From the NCBI GenBank assembly GCA_022561095.1, contig JADFRV010000075.1:1-9564 (forward strand): a stretch of 9,564 nucleotides of DNA. The letters run 5' to 3'. The translations under genes were made by a program, and so were the position numbers. Source of the stretch: Chloroflexota bacterium (GTDB taxonomy: Bacteria; Chloroflexota; Dehalococcoidia; SM23-28-2; RBG-16-64-32). Position 1 is the stretch's first letter; the number at the start of each line of letters is the position of its first letter. This document shows positions 1 to 6,417 of this stretch, piece after piece. Under the pieces are notes generated by a model. It had not been told where the DNA came from and made no database searches. It saw nothing but the letters and a program-made list of their open reading frames with translations.

Positions 1-55
1 TTTTGTTGATGTCGTAAAGAGTTTAAGTTCTCTTCCCTTAAATTGGGAGAAGATT

Positions 56-682
56 TTGAATCATGCACAAAATATTCTTGTTACTGGTAATAAGAGTAAC
101 GAGTTGATTTGGGGAGAACCTAAAAATGATTCATTCGCAGATGCAGAAGAAGTAGATGACAGTCCATTGGAAGGCCGGGACATCTACTTTTATTCAGAGA
201 TCGACAGATATGAAGCTCTGGGCTTTATAAAAACATTACGTGAATTTAGAAAGGTAGCATCAGGAGTATCTGAGCCCCGAATCAATTTACATCTTCATAG
301 TATGGGAGGGGGAGTCTTTGGAGGCTTTTCTATGATGGATGAAATCTTATCTGTAAGGAAAGATGTACCCATCGATACTTATATAGATGGAGCAGTAGCA
401 AGTGCTGCTACACTTCTTAGTGTCGTAGGCTCGAAACGTTTTATTAAGAAAAATAGTTTCTTTTTAATGCATCAAGTTTCTTCTCAGTTGTTTTTTGGAA
501 CCCATCAAAATTTCCAAGACACAGAGAAGAATCTAACACTCTTCATGAATCACCTTAAGGCTATTTATCAAGAGTTTACAAATATTCCGCCTGAGAAAAT
601 GGAAGAACTTCTTCTTCATGATTTATGGCTTAGTGCTGAACAATGTTTAGAATGGGGTATTGTTGATGTCATATTAGACTGA
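56..682 (+). CDS. ClpP-family serine protease, phage-like
   Basis: A 208-residue protein with the ClpP/crotonase-like protease fold. The catalytic triad is visible: Ser116 in the GAVASAATLL nucleophile block, His139 in FFLMHQ, and Asp189 in HDLWLSAEQ, which aligns with the DRFLSA motif of E. coli ClpP. The SMGGGVFGGFSMMDEI stretch (about 82-97) matches the SPGG oxyanion strand of ClpP, and the C-terminus (LEWGIVDVIL) matches the family end. Length is close to ClpP (about 200). The start used is TTG at 56, with GGGAGA at 45-50 as a possible ribosome site. The frame is open to the window edge with no stop, so the gene may begin further upstream. DNA here is AT-rich, unlike everything after about 1,020. 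ClpP-like proteins of this sort occur in marine tailed phages, where a role in head maturation or host proteolysis is possible; that assignment is inference from composition and gene style. Confidence 0.85.
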   Translation: MNHAQNILVTGNKSNELIWGEPKNDSFADAEEVDDSPLEGRDIYFYSEIDRYEALGFIKTLREFRKVASGVSEPRINLHLHSMGGGVFGGFSMMDEILSVRKDVPIDTYIDGAVASAATLLSVVGSKRFIKKNSFFLMHQVSSQLFFGTHQNFQDTEKNLTLFMNHLKAIYQEFTNIPPEKMEELLLHDLWLSAEQCLEWGIVDVILD

Positions 683-748
683 TACAAGAGTAGGGGGAAA
701 TCCTAAAAGGATTGATTTGCTATCCAGAAGACTTCAAGTCTCCTTTTA

Positions 749-775
749 TATAATGTATGTTTAACTTAACGGAGG
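749..775 (+). promoter_or_regulatory. Possible -10 box and ribosome site of the next gene
   Basis: TATAAT at 749-754 lies in an AT-rich gap, with GGAGG at 771-775 six bases before the ATG at 782. No -35 match is seen at the right distance. The gap (683-781) also has two short hairpins: AATCCT/AGGATT around an AAA loop, and AGACT/AGTCT followed by CCTTTT, the second a weak terminator candidate. The ribosome site is convincing; the promoter is not certain. Confidence 0.4.
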
Positions 776-781
776 TTAGGT

Positions 782-1651
782 ATGGAATGGAAACAAGCAT
801 GTCCATTTTGTTTTGAGAATCACTCGCAGAAAAAAAATCTTCAACGAAAATGTGTTCCTTGTAGTAAGACATGGGATCCTAAGTTTCATAGAATAGTTAA
901 AGGAAAAACAGTATTGGTTGAAGGATATGAATATAGTGGATATGGTCATCCTGTTAAAATTGGAGAGCCTGATGTTAGGAAAAAAGCAAAAATAATGTTT
1001 CTAAACTATCCTAATAACCCCACAGGCGCAGTTGTAGAGGCCGACTTCTTCGAGAAGGTAATAGACTTCGCCAAGGCCCACGACATCGCCGTAATGCACG
1101 ATGCGTCGTACTCCGAGGTGGCGTTCGACGGCTACCGGCCGCCCAGCTTTCTGGAGGCGGAGGGCGCGCGCGAGGTGGGGATCGAGTTCCACTCGCTCTC
1201 CAAGTCATACAACATGACTGGCTGGCGGATAGGGATGGCGGTAGGGAACGCGGAGATCATCGACGCCCTGATGCGGGTGAAGTCCAACCTGGACTCGGGG
1301 ATACCGCAGGCGATCCAGCGAATGGCGATCGCGGCGCTGGAGGGCCCGCAGGAGTGTATCGAGGAGCACAATCTCGTCTACCAGCGGCGGCGTGACCGGC
1401 TGGTGACGGCGCTGCGTGGTCTGGGACTGCGGGTGAGCCCGCCCAAGGCCAGCCTCTATGTCTGGGCGCGGGTGCCGGACGGCACGACCAGCGTGCAGTA
1501 CGCCACGCAGCTGCTGGACGAAGCGGGCGTGGTGGTGACGCCGGGCACGGGATACGGCCCCAGCGGCGAGGGGTACGTGCGGCTATCGCTCACTCTGCCC
1601 GACGAGCGGCTGGAGGAGGGCGTACGTCGCTTGGTGGCGCTACGGGTGTAA
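782..1651 (+). CDS. dapL: Chimeric ORF: zinc-ribbon N-terminus joined to C-terminal half of LL-diaminopimelate aminotransferase
   Basis: Residues 1 to about 65 are a lysine-rich, AT-coded segment with two CxxC knuckles (C7/C10 and C24/C27), a zinc ribbon of unknown function belonging with the phage-like DNA. From about residue 68 the protein is a fold-type I PLP aminotransferase: NYPNNPTG (75-82) with the substrate/PLP-binding Asn, HDASY (106-110) with the PLP-ring Asp107 and Tyr110, SLSKSYNMTGWR (138-149) with Schiff-base Lys141, and YVRLSL with carboxylate-binding Arg267. This best fits DapL, which makes LL-diaminopimelate from tetrahydrodipicolinate for lysine and cell wall; a related aminotransferase of the family is possible. 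Full DapL is near 390 residues, so about 170 N-terminal residues are missing and the fused product cannot be an active enzyme. The change to GC-rich codons falls near 1,010-1,030. The ATG at 782 follows GGAGG. Confidence 0.75.
   Translation: MEWKQACPFCFENHSQKKNLQRKCVPCSKTWDPKFHRIVKGKTVLVEGYEYSGYGHPVKIGEPDVRKKAKIMFLNYPNNPTGAVVEADFFEKVIDFAKAHDIAVMHDASYSEVAFDGYRPPSFLEAEGAREVGIEFHSLSKSYNMTGWRIGMAVGNAEIIDALMRVKSNLDSGIPQAIQRMAIAALEGPQECIEEHNLVYQRRRDRLVTALRGLGLRVSPPKASLYVWARVPDGTTSVQYATQLLDEAGVVVTPGTGYGPSGEGYVRLSLTLPDERLEEGVRRLVALRV
960..1030. other. Composition break / probable chimeric junction
   Basis: Upstream DNA is strongly AT-rich and encodes phage-like genes; downstream DNA is GC-rich and chromosomal. 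DapL similarity starts at about 980, while AT-biased codons persist to about 1,015, so the exact join cannot be fixed by eye. No insertion-sequence ends, tRNA or target duplication are visible, which favours an assembly or amplification join over true integration. Confidence 0.65.
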
Positions 1652-1656
1652 GGGGT

Positions 1657-1670
1657 GTGGCCTAGGCCAC
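1657..1670. repeat. 14-base perfect palindrome between convergent genes
   Basis: GTGGCCTAGGCCAC reads the same on both strands. It lies just after the dapL stop and overlaps the last codons and TAG stop of the epimerase gene. It could act in transcription termination from both sides, but it has no loop and no T-run, so a role is only a suggestion. Confidence 0.4.
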
Positions 1671-2684
1671 CGTGGCCAGCCTTCCTGCCTGCTTGGGCGA
1701 GATGTGGCCTGCTTCCAGCAGCCAGCGGATCGTGTCCGTGAAGGTGTCGCGAGGGTCGCGCGGGACGAACCCCAGCTCCTCACGCGTGCGTGAATCGTCG
1801 TAGTGGGCCTCCAGGCTGAGGAAGTAGAAGCCCTCGAAGTTCAGCGGCAGGCGGAACGGCAGGACGCGCTGGGCCAGGTCGGCGAGGCGGCCTACCGGCA
1901 TCAGGTACCGAACGGGCACCGTCCGCGTAGGGAGCTTGCGTCCGGTGATCTCAGCAAGCTCGAGGACGATCTCCTTGACCTCCATGTACGTGCCGGCGGC
2001 CAGGTAGCGCCGCGGCCCGCGCCCCGCTTCCATCACCGCGGCGTGGACCTGCGCCACGTCTCTCACGTCGACGACCTGAAACCCGCCTGAGGGGAGCAGC
2101 GGGAACTGCCCCTTGAGGACCGCTGAGGCCAGCCGGCTGGTCTCCCCGAAGTGCGGATCGTGCGGGCCCCAGACTCCGGTGGGATAGGTGATGACGATGG
2201 GGGCGCCGTCCTCCTGGTACTTCCGCGCCACCTTCTCGGCCTCGGCCTTGGAGCCGATGTACGCACCCTTTGGGGCTTTGACCGGCGAGTCGGGCGTGAG
2301 CACCTCGCCGTTGGGGGGCAGCAACGCGCCGCCGGTGGAGACGTAGACGATGGGGTCCAGCCCCAGCCGGATCGCCGTGCTCAGCACCAGGTCGGTGCCG
2401 CGGACGTTGGTCTCCCGGATGCGCTTCGCCTCGCGGCCGTCGAGGGAGTAGACGGCGGCGGCGTGGAGCACGGCCTGGCAGCCCTCCATCGCCCGCTCGA
2501 CGGCTTCCGGGTCGGTGATGTCGCCGACGATAGAGTCGACCTTACCCACCCCCAGCGGCTCCAGGGCGGGGGCGATCCGGTCCGGCGAGCGCACGAGCAG
2601 CCGCACGTCGTGTCCGTTCTCGATCAGCGCCGCCACCGTGTGCGATCCCACGAAGCCGGTTCCGCCGGTGACGAGTACGCGCAT
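1662..2684 (-). CDS. NAD(P)-dependent epimerase/dehydratase (extended SDR family)
   Basis: A 340-residue extended short-chain dehydrogenase/reductase. The N-terminal Rossmann motif TGGTGFVGSH (Gly7, Gly10, Gly13) binds the dinucleotide. Catalytic residues are Ser/Thr at 116-117 (YVSTGGA) and the Y142-x-x-x-K146 pair (YIGSK). Asp56 in GDITD and the LHAAAVYS stretch are typical cofactor contacts. It resembles the dihydroflavonol-4-reductase/hopanoid-associated (HpnA-like) branch, acting on a sugar or an isoprenoid/steroid-like substrate; the true substrate is not readable from sequence. The start ATG has AAAGGAG eight bases upstream. It is the last gene of the minus-strand run after the UbiA-like gene (50-base gap); a TATAAT on the same strand (2719-2724) might give it its own promoter, but no -35 is seen. 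Confidence 0.85.
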   Translation of the reverse strand: MRVLVTGGTGFVGSHTVAALIENGHDVRLLVRSPDRIAPALEPLGVGKVDSIVGDITDPEAVERAMEGCQAVLHAAAVYSLDGREAKRIRETNVRGTDLVLSTAIRLGLDPIVYVSTGGALLPPNGEVLTPDSPVKAPKGAYIGSKAEAEKVARKYQEDGAPIVITYPTGVWGPHDPHFGETSRLASAVLKGQFPLLPSGGFQVVDVRDVAQVHAAVMEAGRGPRRYLAAGTYMEVKEIVLELAEITGRKLPTRTVPVRYLMPVGRLADLAQRVLPFRLPLNFEGFYFLSLEAHYDDSRTREELGFVPRDPRDTFTDTIRWLLEAGHISPKQAGRLATVA

Positions 2685-2734
2685 GGCAGGTCTCCTTTAC
2701 AGGCAGTGCAACGGGGGTATTATAGCGCAGCGCT

Positions 2735-3511
2735 CTACGCCGCCCGCGCCAGCAGGACGGCCACGCTTACCGCCACCACCGCCGCTGCCATTAGCGCCAG
2801 CGCGCGCTCGTCGGCGGCGAGAGCCCAACGCCTGTCGATCGCCTCTGTCGTTCCGTCCGCGTAGGTGATGCGCCCCTCGATGCTCTGCGCGCGGCGGCGT
2901 ATGGCACGGACGCGGGAGCTGAGCGTGCGCTGGGCGAGGCTGAGGGCGAAGGCGGCGGCAGCACCAGCGGCTGCCGCCGGTTCGAGCCGCTCGGCGCTTA
3001 CCCAGTAGGCGGTGAGGAGGGGGAAGGCGCCCCAGGCCAGGGCGAACCAGAGGTCGGAGTGGAGGCGGCCGCCGAACAGTTCCAGGTTGTAGGCGATGAC
3101 GATGAATGCTCCGAAGCCGATGAAGGCGAGCAGCCAGGGCGAGACCACCACTGCGCCCAGCAGCCCCAGGCCCACCGCGCCGACAAGAGCGATCGCTGTG
3201 AGGCACACGAGTACGGACGTCGGGATACGGGTGCGCAGGGGCCGGCCGTTCAGCTCGTCGAGGGCGTGGGCGGCGACGCCGACGCCAAGGAAGAAGGCGA
3301 GGAGGGTGGCGCCGAGCCGGTCGTAGTGGAGGGTGGGGGCGAGGGCGGCGCCGAGGACGACGTAGCTCAGGTGCCAGAGCGTGTACGGAGGATGGAGCAG
3401 GGTCACGTAATCTCGCCAGGAACCGAGATCAAGGGCGTAGAAGGCCGGTCGCGCCTCGGGTTGGTCCGTGGCCCTGGGCGTCGTGGCATCGAGCCTGCGG
3501 ACGGTTCTCAT
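2735..3511 (-). CDS. UbiA-superfamily prenyltransferase-like membrane protein
   Basis: A 258-residue, mostly hydrophobic protein with about seven membrane segments (roughly 50-62, 66-82, 97-113, 114-124, 127-141, 153-170, 237-255). HALDELNGRPLRTRIP at 82-97 lies where UbiA-type prenyltransferases carry the first aspartate-rich Mg/diphosphate motif, and YNLELFGGRLHSDLWF with WGAFPLL (141-166) resembles the second conserved region of MenA-like members. The first motif is reduced (one Asp, one Glu), so activity may differ. The start at 3511 is chosen because its ATG overlaps the upstream methyltransferase stop as ATGA, a classic coupling; an open frame further upstream (to 3595) would overlap that gene by 88 bases and has an Arg-rich, unlikely N-terminus. 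Pairing with a UbiE-like gene suggests quinone or other prenylated-ring or lipid synthesis. The C-terminal soluble piece (about 197-232) is not recognised. Confidence 0.72.
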   Translation of the reverse strand: MRTVRRLDATTPRATDQPEARPAFYALDLGSWRDYVTLLHPPYTLWHLSYVVLGAALAPTLHYDRLGATLLAFFLGVGVAAHALDELNGRPLRTRIPTSVLVCLTAIALVGAVGLGLLGAVVVSPWLLAFIGFGAFIVIAYNLELFGGRLHSDLWFALAWGAFPLLTAYWVSAERLEPAAAAGAAAAFALSLAQRTLSSRVRAIRRRAQSIEGRITYADGTTEAIDRRWALAADERALALMAAAVVAVSVAVLLARAA

Positions 3512-4248
3512 CCGCTCTTCGTTCCCCAGATGACGATGGCGCCGCCGAGAGAGAGGCGTCTCGCGGCGACGTTGGAGAAGCCGCAGTCGCGCCACAGTTG
3601 GAGCAGCCGCTCCTCAGGCCAGCGGCGGTAGAAGCCGCGGATGCTGGGGCCGAGGAAGGCGCCGACACGGCGCCAGGCGGGAGAGAGGAGGGCGCCGCCC
3701 AGGGGAAGGGCGATGGCGGTGTAGAGCCGCCAGAGGGGGTGGGCCAGCCCGGAGGGGACGGCGAAGTCCAGGGAGGCTATCGTGCCGCCTGGCTTGAGGA
3801 CGCGCGCCAGCTCTGCGAGGGTGGAGGGGACGTCGGCGACGTAGCGCAGCAGGTAGGTGAACACGACCGCGTTGAAGGCCGCGTCGGCGAAGGGGATCGC
3901 CTCCGCCGTGCACTCCGCGAGGTCCAGGCGGGACGCTACGCCGCCGGCGCGGCGCGCCGCAGCCTGAAGCATCGGCCGGGTGATGTCGGCGGCGGTCACC
4001 CGCACGCCGTCGCGCCGGCAGAGGCGGAGGGCGAGGGCGCCGGTGCCGGTGGCCATGTCGAGGACTCGCGCCCCCGGCGGCAAGTCGAGCCGGGAGAGCA
4101 GGAAGTCATGCCAGCGAGAGTACTGGAGGAGGCTGAGGAGCTGGGCGGGACGGTCGTAGTTGTCGGCGATGGGCGAGAAGATGCGGCGTGGGGTGTCGGG
4201 GCCGGCCGACCGGCCCATCTTTGGTCCTGCATGAGCGGGAACAGGCAT
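3508..4248 (-). CDS. UbiE/MenG-like class I SAM methyltransferase
   Basis: A 246-residue methyltransferase. RRIFSPIADNYDRPAQLLSL (21-40) is the typical UbiE/MenG opening; VLDMATGTGALAL (62-74) is the SAM-binding motif I; Asp88 in TAADIT caps the next strand; AELARVLKPGGTIASLDFAVPSG (145-167) is the motif II/III region with the family's LxFxxP-like signature. Family members methylate demethylmenaquinone or related rings; here the exact substrate is unproven. It is the first gene of a minus-strand operon with the UbiA-like protein and the epimerase, which supports ring/prenyl-lipid chemistry. The start at 4248 has GAAGGG eight bases upstream and an in-frame TAG just before it; the ATG at 4218 is an alternative. 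A TACAAT box on the minus strand (plus 4310-4315) is a possible -10. Confidence 0.82.
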   Translation of the reverse strand: MPVPAHAGPKMGRSAGPDTPRRIFSPIADNYDRPAQLLSLLQYSRWHDFLLSRLDLPPGARVLDMATGTGALALRLCRRDGVRVTAADITRPMLQAAARRAGGVASRLDLAECTAEAIPFADAAFNAVVFTYLLRYVADVPSTLAELARVLKPGGTIASLDFAVPSGLAHPLWRLYTAIALPLGGALLSPAWRRVGAFLGPSIRGFYRRWPEERLLQLWRDCGFSNVAARRLSLGGAIVIWGTKSG

Positions 4249-4284
4249 CCGGTGGCCCTTCTAGCGAGACGGGGATGCTGGCCT

Positions 4285-4302
4285 GCCTGCCGGTAGGCAG
4301 GC
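4285..4302. repeat. REP-like palindrome
   Basis: GCCTGCC, loop GGTA, GGCAGGC: a perfect 7-bp stem with a 4-base loop in the gap between divergent genes. Palindromes of this form are often scattered in many copies through GC-rich uncultured bacterial genomes. Only one copy is in this window, so the repeat status is inference. Confidence 0.45.
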
Positions 4303-4342
4303 GCGACCCATTGTAGCACGCACAGGGCGCCCGCCTGCGGTC

Positions 4343-4359
4343 TATACTAATACGGGAGG
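4343..4359 (+). promoter_or_regulatory. Possible -10 box and ribosome site ahead of hflX
   Basis: TATACT at 4343-4348 is followed by GGGAGG at 4354-4359. The Shine-Dalgarno is strong but lies 62 bases before the first standard start in frame (GTG 4421); it is 10 bases before an ATA in frame (4370). This points to translation beginning upstream of the GTG. No clear -35 box. Confidence 0.4.
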
Positions 4360-4420
4360 TGAATCCGAGATAGCACGCAGGTTACACGAGACGACGGAGC
4401 CCCGGGAGCGGGCGTTCCTG

Positions 4421-5563
4421 GTGGCCGCCGAGATCAAGCGCGGCGACGGACGGGCGCACAGGTCGGCCGGCCTTCGGCGCTGGAGTACGCAGGCCTCGCT
4501 GGAGGAGCTGGCTCTTCTGGCGGACACGGCGGGAGCGCAGGTAGTGGGTTACGCCTTGCAACGGCTGGAGCGGCCCAACCGGGCGACGTACATCGGCCGG
4601 GGCAAGGTGCAGGAGATCGCCTCGCAGCAGGGCTCGCTGGACTACACCACCGTCATCTTCGACGATGAGCTGTCGCCATCCCAGCAGCGGACGCTTGAGA
4701 AGGAGCTGGAGGTGAAGGTGCTGGATCGCACGGCGCTGATCCTGGACATCTTCGCCCAGCACGCGCGCACGAGAGAGGGCCGGCTGCAGGTGGAGCTGGC
4801 CCAGCACGAATACATCCTGCCCCGCTTGCGGGGCCAGTGGTCTCACCTGGAGCGGCTGGAGGGTCGAATCGGCACGCGCGGGCCGGGCGAGACGCAGCTG
4901 GAGACGGACCGGAGGCTGATCCGTAACCGGATATCGGCGCTGAAGCGGCAGATAGAGCAGGTCCGGCGGCAGAGGGCGCTGCACCGTCGCCAGCGAGCGA
5001 GGCAGGGGCTGCCGGTGGTCTCGCTGGTGGGCTACACGAACGCGGGCAAGAGCACGCTGATGCGGACGTACTCAGGGGCGGACGTGCTCGTGGAGGACCG
5101 GCTGTTCGCCACTCTGGACCCGGTGACGCGTCGGGTGAGGCTGCCATCGGGGAATATGGTGCTGCTGACGGATACGGTGGGGTTCATCCAGAAGCTGCCG
5201 ACGCAGCTGGTGGCGGCGTTTCGGGCTACGCTGGAGGAGATGACGGAGGCGACGCTGATGTTGCACGTGGTGGACGTAACGCATCCGGACGCGGTGCAAC
5301 AGGCCGAGACGGTGGAGGCGACGCTGGCTGAACTGGAGCTGGCGGCGAAGCCGTTGCTTACGGTGTTCAACAAGGCCGATCTCCTCATCGAAGGGAAGGG
5401 CGACTCGCTGGAGGAGGTGCTGAAGGCGGAGGGGTCGCAGGCGTTGCTGGAGCCGTGGGGCGCCGATGCGTTGGTGATCTCGGCGGCGAAGGGGTGGGGG
5501 ATGGAGGAGATGGGACGGCGGTTGGAGGCGTCGGTGGCGGAAGCGGCGTCGCCCAGGGCCTAA
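4421..5563 (+). CDS. hflX: GTPase HflX
   Basis: A 380-residue ribosome-associated GTPase of the HflX family, which binds the 50S subunit and helps split stalled ribosomes under stress. The N-terminal HflX domain (about 24-195) includes YIGRGKVQEI (57-66) and the signature GPGETQLETDRR (154-165), followed by a basic coiled linker. The G domain has G1 GYTNAGKST (204-212), a G2 region around TLDPVTRRV, G3 DTVGF (251-255), G4 NKAD (317-320) and G5 SAAKG (354-358). It is complete at the C-terminus. GTG 4421 is the first standard start in frame, but in-frame codons upstream (from about 4379) read RLHETTEPRERAFL, which looks like real HflX N-terminal sequence (families begin with an ERAxLVG-type strand). 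True start is probably near 4370, where the codon is ATA. Divergent from the methyltransferase operon. Confidence 0.93.
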   Translation: MAAEIKRGDGRAHRSAGLRRWSTQASLEELALLADTAGAQVVGYALQRLERPNRATYIGRGKVQEIASQQGSLDYTTVIFDDELSPSQQRTLEKELEVKVLDRTALILDIFAQHARTREGRLQVELAQHEYILPRLRGQWSHLERLEGRIGTRGPGETQLETDRRLIRNRISALKRQIEQVRRQRALHRRQRARQGLPVVSLVGYTNAGKSTLMRTYSGADVLVEDRLFATLDPVTRRVRLPSGNMVLLTDTVGFIQKLPTQLVAAFRATLEEMTEATLMLHVVDVTHPDAVQQAETVEATLAELELAAKPLLTVFNKADLLIEGKGDSLEEVLKAEGSQALLEPWGADALVISAAKGWGMEEMGRRLEASVAEAASPRA

Positions 5564-5591
5564 ACGAGGCCGGGATATAGGTCTGGTCGTC

Positions 5592-5640
5592 AGTGAATGC
5601 TCACGGCATTCAAATCAGTGGCCACCGCAGCCAAACCAGG
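5592..5640. repeat. Direct repeat copy 2, downstream of the selenoprotein gene
   Basis: About 49 bases roughly 80% identical to 6384-6433, including an identical 17-base core AATGCTCACGGCATTCA. It contains a 7-bp hairpin (TGAATGC, loop TCACG, GCATTCA, 5594-5612) without a T-run. On the minus strand it also reads AWFGCGGH then stop, echoing the C-terminal tail PWYGCGATGN of the AhpD-like protein. It is therefore probably a remnant of a second AhpD-like gene end or a duplicated downstream element. Confidence 0.65.
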
Positions 5641-5647
5641 CACCTAG

Positions 5648-6280
5648 TCATATCCCTCTGACAGCCTTCGAGTCCTCGAATGCCTCGCGCACGTGTTCGA
5701 TGGTGTACTCGCCTCGTTTCCTGGTCATGTTCAGAAGACCCTCCCAATGGAGCTGAAGACCGAGGTCGGCACGGCTCGTATGGCTCGGCTCAACACCTTC
5801 TCCAAGTAGTCTGAGAAGCTCCTGCGCAAATCTGGTCGGGTACAGAACAAGGTCCCGGTCTGCTCCCGAATCCGCCGGAAGTTGGTGCATCCAGAACGCG
5901 GGCTCGGGCGGGTCGTCCTCGTCCCAGGTCACTCCCGGCGGGTAAAGGAAATAGAAATCCCATGCTGTGGACTGAAGTCCCAGAGTCTTCGAGTACAAAT
6001 TCCCGACCTGACGCCTCGGGTCCCAGACATGGACCACCGGTAGGTCCTCGAAAGGTGCAGCCTCGGCATCGGCCCGCTCAAGGCTGTCCTTTCGCATCAT
6101 CGGGAGCCAGACAGCAAAGCCTTTCAGTTTGTGAGCCTGGAATTCCTCGAGCAGTTTGCGGACAACACCTTGTCCGTAAATGCATACCGGTCACGTAGGT
6201 GAGTAAACGGCGACCAGCCTGACGGACCCACTGCTGCTGTTGAATTCCTGCCGCAGCTTGTCGAGATCTAGCTGCTCCAT
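5648..6280 (-). CDS. Thioredoxin-fold candidate selenoprotein with in-frame TGA (UxxC)
   Basis: Starting at ATG 6280, behind AAAGGAGG (6291-6298), the frame runs 210 codons with one in-frame TGA at codon 30 (6191-6193). The context is a buried strand and redox turn, VRLVAVYSPT-U-P-V-C (20-33), then a helix IYGQGVVRKLLEEF (34-47), exactly the layout of a thioredoxin active site with Sec replacing the first Cys of CxxC. A SECIS-like hairpin follows the TGA. Downstream parts include a second strand (LKGFAVWLPM), VVHVWDPRRQVGNLYSK (about 83-99), and FYFLYPPGVTWDEDDPP (about 110-126), as in uncharacterised thioredoxin-like proteins with a late WD...YPPG segment. Conventional calling would begin at ATG 6100 and give 150 residues, losing the active site. 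Last gene of a YHS-SHOCT-AhpD-Trx run; the AhpD neighbour also has CxxC, suggesting a shared redox task. Alternative: a Cys-to-stop mutation in a dying gene, but the hairpin and otherwise intact frame argue against it. Sec machinery is not in the window. Confidence 0.82.
6151..6183 (-). promoter_or_regulatory. Predicted bacterial SECIS element
   Basis: On the minus strand, 14 bases after the TGA, CGGACAA pairs perfectly with TTGTCCG around a GGTG loop (6159-6176). The stem can extend below an A.C mismatch with TTT/AAA and, past a bulged C, GCA/TGC, giving up to 13 pairs. Bacterial SECIS elements such as that of E. coli fdhF lie directly after the UGA inside the coding region and show GGU in the apical loop, which is where SelB binds. 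Here the loop begins 21 bases after the TGA and reads GGUG in RNA. Confidence 0.78.
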
Positions 6281-6341
6281 AGCTGTCACTCCTCCTTTCG
6301 GTTTCGCCTGGGCGGGCGCCGATCACGCTGAAAGGACCGGT

Positions 6342-6417
6342 GGCTACTGGCATATGCCGCCAGGGTGCGCATCTTCGGCTATTAGTTAATGCTCACGGCA
6401 TTCAGTTGCCAGTAGCC
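6342..6417. repeat. 11-bp perfect inverted repeat around the AhpD stop
   Basis: GGCTACTGGCA (6342-6352) and TGCCAGTAGCC (6407-6417) are exact reverse complements, 54 bases apart. Between them sits a smaller hairpin AATGC-TCACG-GCATT (6388-6402). In RNA from the minus strand this would form a branched structure between the AhpD and selenoprotein genes, which could end or process the transcript or separate expression of the two. Confidence 0.5.

Noticed and set aside
2151..2864. 237-residue plus-strand frame antisense to the epimerase
   Set aside because: Low-complexity Gly/Arg/Val content mirroring the real gene; no ribosome site or family.
3512..3595. Upstream 28-residue extension of the UbiA-like protein
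   Set aside because: Arg-rich, overlaps the methyltransferase gene, and the ATGA overlap gives a better start.
5615..5650. Second Sec codon: the TGA at 5648-5650 followed in frame by LGAWFGCGGH
   Set aside because: No convincing SECIS hairpin follows, no UxxC is formed, and the tail is explained by the repeat shared with the AhpD gene end.
5648..6100. 150-residue protein starting at ATG 6100 as the full gene
   Set aside because: No good ribosome site there, and clear thioredoxin-like coding continues upstream through the TGA to an ATG with a strong Shine-Dalgarno.
6078..6353. 91-residue minus-strand frame across the selenoprotein start
   Set aside because: Out of frame with the Trx-like gene, rich in Arg/Cys/Gln, no recognisable domain; a shadow.
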